This document shows positions 1 through 5,020 of a DNA stretch of 5,805 bases, in pieces. Position numbers and translations under genes: made by a program. Each line of letters starts with the position of its first letter. Positions within the stretch are counted from its first letter, which is position 1. Below the pieces are notes generated by a model. The model made no database searches and had not been told where the DNA came from. It saw only the letters and a list, made by a program, of their open reading frames with translations. The stretch lies in the NCBI GenBank assembly GCA_944393455.1, contig CALYAH010000033.1, forward strand, positions 1 through 5,805, written 5' to 3'. Source of the stretch: an uncultured Clostridia bacterium (GTDB lineage: Bacteria > Bacillota > Clostridia > TANB77 > CAG-508).

Positions 1-39
1 AAATTTGCTGAAGTTGGAGCTGTTGTTGAATTAAAATAG
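1..39 (+). CDS. rplL: C-terminal end of an upstream gene, probably ribosomal protein L7/L12 (partial)
   Basis: Frame 1 is open from the window edge and reads KFAEVGAVVELK before a TAG stop at 37-39. The ending, a helix end followed by EVGAxVELK, is the classic C-terminus of bacterial L7/L12 (compare endings such as EEVGAxVEVK). L7/L12 is the flexible stalk protein of the large ribosomal subunit that recruits GTPase translation factors. Only 12 residues are visible, so the assignment rests on this short tail and the frame could belong to another protein. An intrinsic terminator lies 26 bases downstream, which supports this being the true 3' end of a transcription unit. If it is rplL, rpoB, its usual downstream neighbour, is absent here. 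Confidence 0.5.
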   Translation, partial: KFAEVGAVVELK

Positions 40-65
40 TTTCTAAAACAAAGCTATAAATTGAG

Positions 66-94
66 AAAACAAGCCTATTAGGGCTTGTTTTTTT
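66..94 (+). terminator. Intrinsic terminator after the upstream (rplL-like) gene
   Basis: A perfect 10-bp stem (66-75 AAAACAAGCC with 82-91 GGCTTGTTTT) closes a 6-base loop, TATTAG. It is followed directly by a run of T to position 94. This is a textbook Rho-independent terminator and should end transcription from the upstream gene. Its 3' arm is reused as part of the gatC promoter. Confidence 0.9.
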
Positions 95-113
95 GGTCAA
101 AAAAGTATATAAT
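85..113 (+). promoter_or_regulatory. Putative sigma-A promoter of gatCAB
   Basis: A perfect -10 box TATAAT lies at 108-113, with TTGTTT at 85-90 as the -35 after a 17-bp spacer. The -35 matches the consensus only in its TTG, but the spacing is ideal and the -10 is exact. Transcription would start near 120, giving a leader of about 25 bases before the gatC start. The -35 lies inside the terminator's 3' arm and T-run. Confidence 0.65.
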
Positions 114-144
114 AAAAAGCAAATTGAATGAAGGAGATGAAGGG

Positions 145-429
145 ATGCAAGTAAGTAGAGAAGAGATTTTGCACATAGCAAACTTAGCTAGTTTAAATTT
201 AGAAGAAAATGAAGTTGAAAAATATTTAACAAACTTACAAGAAATATTAAATTTTGCTAATATTGTAAATAATGCAAAAGTGGAAGGATTAGATGTAACA
301 ATAGGGGAAAAAGAAGCAAAAAATAAATTTAGAAAAGATGAAGTGAAAAGATTTGAAGATATAGAGGCTCTATTGCAAAATGCAGAGGAAAAAGAGCAAA
401 ATATGTTTAAAATACCAAAAGTTCTTTAA
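145..429 (+). CDS. gatC: Asp-tRNA(Asn)/Glu-tRNA(Gln) amidotransferase subunit C
   Basis: GatC is the small subunit of the heterotrimeric GatCAB enzyme. It wraps around the GatA-GatB interface and stabilises GatA. The 94-residue product has the family's usual length and layout. An N-terminal helix begins SREEILHIANLASLNL (residues 4-19), followed by a second helix ENEVEKYLTNLQEIL, a central GLDV turn (48-51), a FRKDEV segment (62-67) and the C-terminal FKIPKVL signature. I chose ATG 145 because AAGGAG at 131-136 sits 8 bases upstream and homology begins there. The frame is open upstream to a TTG at 85, but that lies inside the terminator and the extension has no family match. The gene is first in the gat unit, 79 bases before gatA. 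Confidence 0.96.
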   Translation: MQVSREEILHIANLASLNLEENEVEKYLTNLQEILNFANIVNNAKVEGLDVTIGEKEAKNKFRKDEVKRFEDIEALLQNAEEKEQNMFKIPKVL

Positions 430-479
430 AAAATAAAAAATTAGCTAGTAATTGTAAATATAGCTATTAAAAGTAGAGT

Positions 480-485
480 TATAAT
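480..485 (+). promoter_or_regulatory. Possible weak internal -10 element before gatA
   Basis: The 79-base gatC-gatA gap contains a perfect TATAAT at 480-485, about 24 bases before the gatA start. No acceptable -35 lies at 16-19 bp: the nearest candidate, TTGTAA at 452-457, is 22 bp away. There is no TG extension. In AT-rich DNA this may be chance, so it is only a candidate internal promoter. The same gap holds two TAGCTA copies (442-447 and 461-466) that could form a weak 6-bp hairpin, with no terminator-like T-run. Confidence 0.2.
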
Positions 486-508
486 CTCAAGGTAGAGGAG
501 GAAGATGA

Positions 509-1987
509 ATGAATATAACAGAATTAACTGTCCATGAATTGCAAGAAAAGCTAAAAAATAAAGAATTGAAAATAACAGATATAGTAAAAGCTTATACAGA
601 TAGGATAAATGAGAAAGAAAAAGATGTACAAGCCTTTGTTACAACTTTAACAGACGAAGCAACTAATCAAGCAAAAGAGATAGAGGAAAAAGTAAATAGT
701 GGAGAAATTAGTGGAGAATTTGCAGGAATTCCAATAGGAATTAAAGATAATATGTGTACAAAAGGAGTTAAAACAACTTGTAGTTCTAGAATGTTAGAAA
801 ACTTTGTAGCTCCTTATGATGCAACAGTTATAGAGAATCTAAATAATGAAAATATTATAGATTTGGGAAAACTAAATATGGATGAATTTGCAATGGGAGG
901 TTCAACCGAATATTCTTATTTTAAAAAGACAAGGAATCCATGGAATTTAAACAAAGTACCAGGAGGGTCTTCTGGTGGATCAGCAGCGGCTGTTGCGGCT
1001 GGTATGGTGCCATGGGCATTAGGTTCAGATACAGGAGGGTCTATTAGGCAACCAGCCAGTTTTTGTGGTGTTGTTGGATTAAAACCAACTTATGGACTTA
1101 TATCAAGATATGGATTAGTAGCATTTGCATCATCATTAGACCAAATAGGACCAATTACAAAGGATGTTTATGATAGTGCTATGTTATTAAATTTAATAGC
1201 TGGACATGACGAAAAAGACACAACTTCAATTGATAGAGAAAAAGTAGACTATACAAAATGTTTAAAAAATGATGTAAAAGGATTAAAAATAGGAGTACCA
1301 AAAGAATTTTTTGGAGAAGGAATCAACAAAGAAGTAAAAGAGGCTTTAGAGCAAGCAATGGAAACTTATAAAGAGTTAGGTGCAGAAATAGAAGAATTTT
1401 CATTAGATATAGCTGAATATTCATTAGCTACTTATTATATTATTGCTTGCGCAGAAGCAAGTTCAAATTTGGGAAGATTTGATGGTATACGTTATGGGTA
1501 TAGAGCAAAAGAATATAAAAATTTAAGAGAGCTGTATAAAAAATCAAGAAGTGAAGGTTTTGGTGCAGAAGTAAAAAGAAGAATTATTTTGGGAACATAT
1601 GTATTATCATCAGGATATTATGATGCCTACTATAAAAAAGCACAACAAGTTCGTACATTAGTTATGGAACAATTTGAAGAGGCATTTGAAAAATATGATG
1701 TGATTTTAACACCAACTTCACCAACAGTAGCATTTGATATTGGTTCAAAAACTAATAATCCATTAGAGATGTATTTAACTGATATCTGTACTGTATCAGT
1801 TAATATTGCAGGACTTCCAGGAATCTCAATACCATGTGGCGTAGACAGCCAAGGTATGCCAATTGGTATGCAATTAATCGGAAATAAATTCTGTGAAGAA
1901 ACAATTTTAAATGCAGCATATACATTTGAACAAAAAATTAAATTTAGAGAAAATCATAAACCAACTTTCGAAGGAGGTATTAATTAA
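509..1987 (+). CDS. gatA: Asp-tRNA(Asn)/Glu-tRNA(Gln) amidotransferase subunit A (glutaminase/amidase)
   Basis: GatA hydrolyses glutamine (or asparagine) and feeds the ammonia through a channel to GatB, which amidates mischarged Glu-tRNA(Gln) or Asp-tRNA(Asn). The 492-residue protein is a full-length amidase-signature family member. The Ser-cisSer-Lys triad is complete: K79 in GIPIGIKDN, S154 in the PGGSSGGS loop and S178 in GSDTGGSIRQPA. Y309, R358 and D425 fall where, as I recall, the Staphylococcus aureus enzyme holds glutamine. The C-terminal half carries ILTPTSP and the NIAGLPGISIP / PIGMQLIG motifs. The start ATG 509 has AGGAGG at 496-501 with a 7-base spacer. An out-of-frame ATG at 505 is too close to that site and stops after 10 codons. 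The stop overlaps the gatB start by one base (TAATG), so translation of the two is probably coupled. Confidence 0.98.
   Translation: MNITELTVHELQEKLKNKELKITDIVKAYTDRINEKEKDVQAFVTTLTDEATNQAKEIEEKVNSGEISGEFAGIPIGIKDNMCTKGVKTTCSSRMLENFVAPYDATVIENLNNENIIDLGKLNMDEFAMGGSTEYSYFKKTRNPWNLNKVPGGSSGGSAAAVAAGMVPWALGSDTGGSIRQPASFCGVVGLKPTYGLISRYGLVAFASSLDQIGPITKDVYDSAMLLNLIAGHDEKDTTSIDREKVDYTKCLKNDVKGLKIGVPKEFFGEGINKEVKEALEQAMETYKELGAEIEEFSLDIAEYSLATYYIIACAEASSNLGRFDGIRYGYRAKEYKNLRELYKKSRSEGFGAEVKRRIILGTYVLSSGYYDAYYKKAQQVRTLVMEQFEEAFEKYDVILTPTSPTVAFDIGSKTNNPLEMYLTDICTVSVNIAGLPGISIPCGVDSQGMPIGMQLIGNKFCEETILNAAYTFEQKIKFRENHKPTFEGGIN
1971..1977 (+). promoter_or_regulatory. gatB ribosome binding site inside the end of gatA
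   Basis: AAGGAGG lies 9 bases before the gatB ATG and within the gatA codons for the C-terminal EGG. Together with the TAATG stop-start overlap, it indicates coupled translation of GatA and GatB, which are needed in equal amounts. Confidence 0.85.
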
Positions 1988-3426
1988 TGCTAAGAGAAGA
2001 CTATGAAGCAGTTATGGGATTAGAAGTTCATGCAGAACTTTCAACTAAAACAACAATATTTTGTGCATGTCCAACAAACTTTGGAGCATCACCTAATACA
2101 CAAACTTGTCCAATTTGTATGGCTATGCCAGGAACATTACCAGTTTTAAATGAAAAGGTAGTAGAATATGCAGTAAAAGCAGGTTTGGCTACTGGATGTG
2201 ATATTTCAAGAGATAGTAAAAATGATAGAAAAAATTATTTTTATCCAGATTTACCAAAATCTTACCAAATATCTCAATATGATAAACCACTTTGTGAACA
2301 CGGAAAAATTGAAATTGAAACAAGTGAAGGAAAAAAGACAATTGGAATTACAAGAATTCATATAGAAGAAGATGCTGGGAAATTAAATCATGATGAATTT
2401 GGAGGGGGAAGTTTAGTAGACTTAAACAGAGCGGGAGTTCCTTTGATAGAAATTGTATCAGAGCCAGATTTAAGGTCAACAGAAGAAGTTGAGTTATATT
2501 TAAAGAAATTAAAATCAGTTTTAGAATATATTGAAGTTTCAGACTGTAAGATGCAAGAAGGTTCTTTTAGAGCAGATGTAAATGTTTCTGTTAGAAAAAA
2601 AGGTGATTCAAAGCTTGGAACACGTACTGAGATGAAAAATATGAATTCTTTTAGAAGTATTACAAGAGCAATTGAATACGAAATAGATAGACAAATTGAT
2701 GTAATTGAAAATGGTGGAAAAATTGAACAAGAAACATTAAGATGGGATGAAGTATCTGGAAAGACTTTTTCTATGAGAGATAAAGAAGACGCACAGGATT
2801 ATCGTTATTTCCCAGATCCAGATTTAGTAGCTATTAAACTTTCAGAAGAGTATATAGAAAACATTAAAAAAACACTTCCTGAACTTCCAGAAAGCAGAAA
2901 ACAAAGATATTTAGAAGAATATAAATTATCTGAAAAAGATGCTAATATAATTACATCTTCTAAATACTTATCAGATTTATTTGAAGGAGCAATTGAAGTA
3001 TGTAATAATCCAAAAGCAGTTAATAATTGGATTATATCTGATATTTCCAGAATTTTAAATGAAACTGAAACAGAACCAATAGAAATTCCATTTGATAGCA
3101 ATCAATTAGGAAAATTAGTAATCTTAATTGACAAAGGAACTATTAGTTCAAGTATCGGAAAAAAAGTATTAGAAGAACTATTTGAAAATCCAAGAGATCC
3201 AGAAGAAATTATTAAAGAAAAAGGTTGGATTCAAATTTCAGATGAAGGAGAAATTAAAGAAATTGTTTTGAAAATATTGGAAGAAAATCCACAATCAATA
3301 GCAGATTATAAAGCTGGAAAAGATAGAGCATTAGGATTTTTAGTGGGACAAGCTATGAAGCAAACAAAAGGAAAAGCGAACCCTCAAATGTTAAATAAAA
3401 TGTTTTTAGAGGAATTAAAAAAATAA
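1987..3426 (+). CDS. gatB: Asp-tRNA(Asn)/Glu-tRNA(Gln) amidotransferase subunit B
   Basis: GatB binds the mischarged tRNA, activates the Glu/Asp side chain with ATP and completes transamidation with ammonia from GatA. The 479-residue protein matches the usual length. Residues 1-295 form the catalytic cradle domain. It holds GLEVHAEL (11-18), a four-cysteine set C26/C28/C41/C44 that looks like a zinc site, NYFYPDLPKSYQISQYD (83-99), HIEEDAGK (125-132), DLNRAGVPLIEIVSEPD (145-161) and FRADVNVSVR (194-203). H15, E128 and E155 correspond in position to the Mg-binding H12, E125 and E151 that I recall from the S. aureus structure. A helical domain follows, then a YqeY-like tRNA-binding tail from about 405 to the end, with the conserved GKANPQMLNK near the C-terminus. 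The gene is the last in its unit and is followed by a strong terminator. Confidence 0.98.
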   Translation: MLREDYEAVMGLEVHAELSTKTTIFCACPTNFGASPNTQTCPICMAMPGTLPVLNEKVVEYAVKAGLATGCDISRDSKNDRKNYFYPDLPKSYQISQYDKPLCEHGKIEIETSEGKKTIGITRIHIEEDAGKLNHDEFGGGSLVDLNRAGVPLIEIVSEPDLRSTEEVELYLKKLKSVLEYIEVSDCKMQEGSFRADVNVSVRKKGDSKLGTRTEMKNMNSFRSITRAIEYEIDRQIDVIENGGKIEQETLRWDEVSGKTFSMRDKEDAQDYRYFPDPDLVAIKLSEEYIENIKKTLPELPESRKQRYLEEYKLSEKDANIITSSKYLSDLFEGAIEVCNNPKAVNNWIISDISRILNETETEPIEIPFDSNQLGKLVILIDKGTISSSIGKKVLEELFENPRDPEEIIKEKGWIQISDEGEIKEIVLKILEENPQSIADYKAGKDRALGFLVGQAMKQTKGKANPQMLNKMFLEELKK

Positions 3427-3436
3427 AGATATTTTT

Positions 3437-3473
3437 AGAGATGTTTTTGGGGACGGAGTTTTTTTGCATCTTT
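3437..3473. repeat. Possible REP-like dispersed element with GGGGACGGAG core
   Basis: Just after gatB, GGGGACGGAG (3449-3458) stands out as a GC-rich block in very AT-rich DNA. T-runs flank it on both sides (3444-3448 and 3459-3465). Short outer arms, AGAGATG (3437-3443) and CATCTTT (3467-3473), pair with one G-U, leaving the core in a 23-base loop. From memory, GGGGACGG-type sequences recur in Firmicutes genomes as short REP-like repeats associated with IS200-like tyrosine transposases. Only one copy is in the window, so its repetitive nature is inferred and not shown. A weak structured gatB 3' UTR element is the alternative. Confidence 0.35.
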
Positions 3474-3498
3474 CATATTTATATAGTAGAGTTTATTC

Positions 3499-3541
3499 AA
3501 TAGGATATTCTTATTATAAAAGAATATCCTATTTATTTTTT
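3499..3541 (+). terminator. Intrinsic terminator of gatCAB
   Basis: A perfect 14-bp stem (3499-3512 with 3520-3533) closes a 7-base loop (3513-3519). It is followed by TATTTTTT to 3541. It lies 73 bases after the gatB stop and should end the gat transcript. On the minus strand no T-run follows the hairpin, so it would be a poor terminator for the convergent small gene. The hairpin core GGATATTC/GAATATCC recurs at 3929-3955. Confidence 0.9.
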
Positions 3542-3576
3542 GTAACACTTTTATAACAAACAAAAGTTATGTACTA

Positions 3577-3828
3577 TTATATTAATTGTTTTTTTATGCC
3601 ATCTGTAATAAAGCTACAAATAATAAATTCAATTCCGAAAATTAAACTAAGCCTAAATAAGTTAATTCCTATGTAATAAATTAAGGGAGAATGGATAAAT
3701 AAGTTATAAGTAAGTAAAATAGAAACAGATAATACACATAAAAACAAACAAAATTCCAAACCAACTTTTAATATTTTATGAGTGATTTTTTCAAAATTTT
3801 TATAATTATCATAAATTTTTTTAAACAT
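3577..3828 (-). CDS. Small two-helix membrane protein of unknown function
   Basis: I do not recognise this 83-residue protein. It has a lysine-rich N-terminus (KK at 3-4, K10, K14, K18, K21) and two strongly hydrophobic segments at about 22-45 and 49-75, joined by a short IHSP turn. A charged tail, DGIKKQ (76-81), follows. By the positive-inside rule both ends would be cytoplasmic, making a helical hairpin in the membrane. There are cysteines at 27, 31 and 71 but no catalytic motif. The start ATG (3828 to 3826) has a GAGGTG-like site at 3838-3833 and a promoter upstream, which supports it being a real gene. It faces gatB tail to tail and sits between two similar terminator hairpins. A toxin-like or stress peptide role cannot be excluded, but nothing in the sequence shows one. 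Confidence 0.75.
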   Translation of the reverse strand: MFKKIYDNYKNFEKITHKILKVGLEFCLFLCVLSVSILLTYNLFIHSPLIYYIGINLFRLSLIFGIEFIICSFITDGIKKQLI

Positions 3829-3862
3829 AATACACCTCTGATTAAATAATAGTTATATTATT

Positions 3863-3891
3863 ATCTTAGCATGTAGATAAAAGAAACTCAA
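3863..3891 (-). promoter_or_regulatory. Putative promoter of the small membrane-protein gene
   Basis: On the minus strand, TTGAGT (3891-3886) and TAAGAT (3868-3863) are separated by exactly 17 bp. A TGC immediately before the -10 makes it an extended -10 promoter. It lies about 35 bases upstream of the ATG, which gives a short leader containing the ribosome binding site. Both hexamers match 4 of 6 consensus bases. Confidence 0.55.
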
Positions 3892-3924
3892 TGGAAATAC
3901 TTAGCAGAGGAATTTATACAATAT

Positions 3925-3955
3925 AAAAAGGATATTCTGTATAATAGAATATCCT
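3925..3955 (-). terminator. Intrinsic terminator of rpsT
   Basis: The arms 3929-3938 (AGGATATTCT) and 3946-3955 (AGAATATCCT) form a 10-bp perfect stem with a 7-base loop. Reading the minus strand, TTTTT (3929-3925) follows, so the orientation fits rpsT, whose stop is 42 bases away. Stem and loop nearly copy the gatB terminator in inverted orientation. Confidence 0.8.
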
Positions 3956-3997
3956 AAAACATTTTAAATAAAAACTATGCATAATCTTTATTTAGTC

Positions 3998-4264
3998 TTA
4001 AGCCATAGCTGCGTTTAATTTTTTTGATAAACTAGATTTTTTTCTAGCTGCTGTGTTTTTAACAATAACACCTTTACTGCATGCTTGGTCAATTTTTTTA
4101 GTAGCTTCTGCAAGTAATACTTTAGCTTCATCAATTTTTCCAGCTTCAACAGCTTCTTCGAATTTTTTAACAGCTGATTTATATCCAGATTTAATCATAT
4201 TATTTCTTAAAGTTTTTTTCTCAATTACTTTAACTCTTTTTTTAGCTGATTTAATATTTGGCAT
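3998..4264 (-). CDS. rpsT: 30S ribosomal protein S20
   Basis: S20 is a primary binding protein that stabilises 16S rRNA in the small subunit. The 88-residue, very basic product begins MPNIKSAKKRVKV and continues with NNMIKSGYKSAVKKFEEA (about 22-39). The KGVIVKNTAARKKSSLSKK stretch (65-83) near the end is the family's best-conserved segment. Length and composition are typical of this three-helix protein. The start is ATG 4264, because AGGAGGTG at 4280-4273 lies 8 bases upstream and family homology begins at MPNIKSAKKR. The frame is open further upstream to an ATG at 4321, but those 19 extra residues would span the promoter and have no family match. The gene has its own promoter and terminator and so is probably monocistronic. 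Confidence 0.97.
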   Translation of the reverse strand: MPNIKSAKKRVKVIEKKTLRNNMIKSGYKSAVKKFEEAVEAGKIDEAKVLLAEATKKIDQACSKGVIVKNTAARKKSSLSKKLNAAMA

Positions 4265-4272
4265 TCTAATAG

Positions 4273-4280
4273 CACCTCCT
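4273..4280 (-). promoter_or_regulatory. rpsT ribosome binding site
   Basis: AGGAGGTG, nearly the full anti-16S complement, ends 8 bases before ATG 4264. It decides the rpsT start against the longer open frame beginning at 4321. Confidence 0.85.
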
Positions 4281-4311
4281 CTTAGTCTTAATACATTATA
4301 TAACGTATAAC

Positions 4312-4340
4312 ATTTTACCATATTTTTCAGGTATTTGCAA
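4312..4340 (-). promoter_or_regulatory. Putative rpsT promoter (extended -10)
   Basis: On the minus strand, TTGCAA (4340-4335) and TAAAAT (4317-4312) are separated by 17 bp, with TGG directly before the -10. The -10 matches 5 of 6 and the -35 matches 4 of 6. A second TATAAT at 4300-4295 has no matching -35 and is less likely. Transcription would begin near 4305, about 40 bases before the start codon. Confidence 0.65.
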
Positions 4341-4381
4341 GAGTATTAGCAAATTCTATTGAAAAAAATAAAAAAATATAG

Positions 4382-4879
4382 TTATTCTGTAGTTGTTTGA
4401 CTAATTGTTTCATTAGTTAGTTCAGAAGTGCAGTGAGAGCATTTAGTAGCCTTATAAGGAATCTCACTTAAGCAATAAGGACAAATTTTAGTAGAAGGTT
4501 CTACAACTTCTTCTGTAGCTTTCTTTTTCTTATGTTTTTTTAGTTTACCTTTTTTATCTATTTTAGAAGCTAAATCATTACCTAAATCTTTTAATTTGTT
4601 CAATTTATTAAGATAACGAACAATTAAAAAGATTGAAAAGGCAATAATTAAAAAATTAACAATAGTAGTAATAAAGTTTCCATATTTAATAGAGACATTA
4701 CCAATAGTAAGAACCATGTTAGAAAAATCAACTTTACCAGTAAGAATAGAAATACATGGCATAATTAAATCTTGTACCAAAGAATTAACAACTTTTTGAA
4801 AGGCACCACCAATTACTACACCAATAGCCAAATCCATGATGTTTCCCTTCATAGCAAACTCTTTAAATTCTTTTAACAT
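4382..4879 (-). CDS. mscL: Large-conductance mechanosensitive channel with C-terminal zinc ribbon
   Basis: MscL is a homopentameric membrane channel that opens under membrane tension to release solutes during hypo-osmotic shock. The 165-residue protein begins MLKEFKEFAMKGNIMDLAIG, matching the family's N-terminal amphipathic helix and start of TM1. TM1 spans about 15-43 and ends near LIMPC, a periplasmic loop covers about 44-67, and TM2 covers about 68-93 (NFLIIAFSIFLIVRYLNKL). The cytoplasmic part is longer than in classic 120-150 residue members. A lysine-rich stretch GKLKKHKKKK (111-120) leads to C133-x2-C136 and C147-x2-C150, a zinc-ribbon pattern. ATG 4879 is preceded by GGAGGT with a 7-base spacer, whereas an in-frame ATG at 4894 overlaps that site and is unlikely. 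No convincing terminator hairpin follows, only T-rich tracts at 4379-4362, so some readthrough into rpsT is possible. Confidence 0.95.
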   Translation of the reverse strand: MLKEFKEFAMKGNIMDLAIGVVIGGAFQKVVNSLVQDLIMPCISILTGKVDFSNMVLTIGNVSIKYGNFITTIVNFLIIAFSIFLIVRYLNKLNKLKDLGNDLASKIDKKGKLKKHKKKKATEEVVEPSTKICPYCLSEIPYKATKCSHCTSELTNETISQTTTE

Positions 4880-4886
4880 AAGTTTT

Positions 4887-4892
4887 ACCTCC
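4887..4892 (-). promoter_or_regulatory. mscL ribosome binding site
   Basis: GGAGGT on the minus strand ends 7 bases before ATG 4879. It overlaps the codons following an upstream in-frame ATG at 4894, so it decides in favour of the shorter, family-like start. Confidence 0.8.
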
Positions 4893-4913
4893 ATAAAATT
4901 TATTTCTATTGAT

Positions 4914-4943
4914 ATAATATAACGAAATGTCGAATTGTGTCAA
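4914..4943 (-). promoter_or_regulatory. Putative mscL promoter
   Basis: A perfect -35 TTGACA (4943-4938) is followed after 18 bp by TATTAT (4919-4914), a 5 of 6 match to the -10. Transcription would start near 4907, about 28 bases before the mscL ATG. The -35 overlaps an imperfect tandem repeat (AATTGACA, then AATTCGACA). Confidence 0.7.
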
Positions 4944-4967
4944 TTACTACTTTTTTAAATAAAATTA

Positions 4968-4996
4968 TTGTAAAATGGCAAAACTTATGTTATATT
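4968..4996 (+). promoter_or_regulatory. Putative rpiB promoter (extended -10)
   Basis: TTGTAA (4968-4973) and TATATT (4991-4996) are separated by 17 bp, with TGT directly before the -10. The -10 matches 5 of 6. The expected start near 5003 leaves a very short leader that begins just before the AAGGAGG ribosome binding site at 5007-5013. The promoter is back to back with that of mscL. Confidence 0.65.
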
Positions 4997-5020
4997 GATG
5001 AAAGAAAAGGAGGAATACAT

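Noticed and set aside
85..144. Longer gatC starting at TTG 85
   Set aside because: The extension lies within the terminator and promoter and has no ribosome binding site or GatC homology. ATG 145 has a good site 8 bases upstream.
430..508. T-box or other riboswitch in the gat leader or gatC-gatA gap
   Set aside because: The gatC leader is about 25 bases and the gap is 79 bases, both too short for a T-box, and no T-box motif (TGGNACCGCG type) is present.
505..537. Short frame from ATG 505 overlapping the gatA start
   Set aside because: It is only 3 bases from the AGGAGG, out of frame with gatA, and stops after 10 codons.
2805..3101. 98-codon open frame on the minus strand inside gatB
   Set aside because: It lies wholly within the well-conserved gatB, has serine-rich shadow composition and no ribosome binding site.
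3543..3576. Possible minus-strand terminator after the small membrane-protein gene
   Set aside because: ACTTTT and AAAAGT can pair weakly across the spacer, but there is no T-run in the minus direction and the stem is only about 6 AT-rich pairs.
4053..4310. 85-codon open frame on the plus strand opposite rpsT
   Set aside because: It is antisense to conserved rpsT codons; its hydrophobic composition is a by-product of the complement of lysine/alanine-rich codons.
4265..4321. 19-residue N-terminal extension of rpsT from ATG 4321
   Set aside because: It overlaps the likely promoter -10, and S20 proteins start at the MPNIKSA-like motif, which has the strong ribosome binding site.
4362..4379. 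T-rich tract on the minus strand as an mscL terminator
   Set aside because: There are two T-runs but no stable hairpin immediately before them. The only nearby stem (ACTAAT/ATTAGT inside the mscL tail) is about 20 bases away.
4937..5020. 28-residue N-terminal extension of rpiB from a TTG
   Set aside because: It crosses the rpiB and mscL promoters. Family homology and the AAGGAGG site both place the start at 5021.
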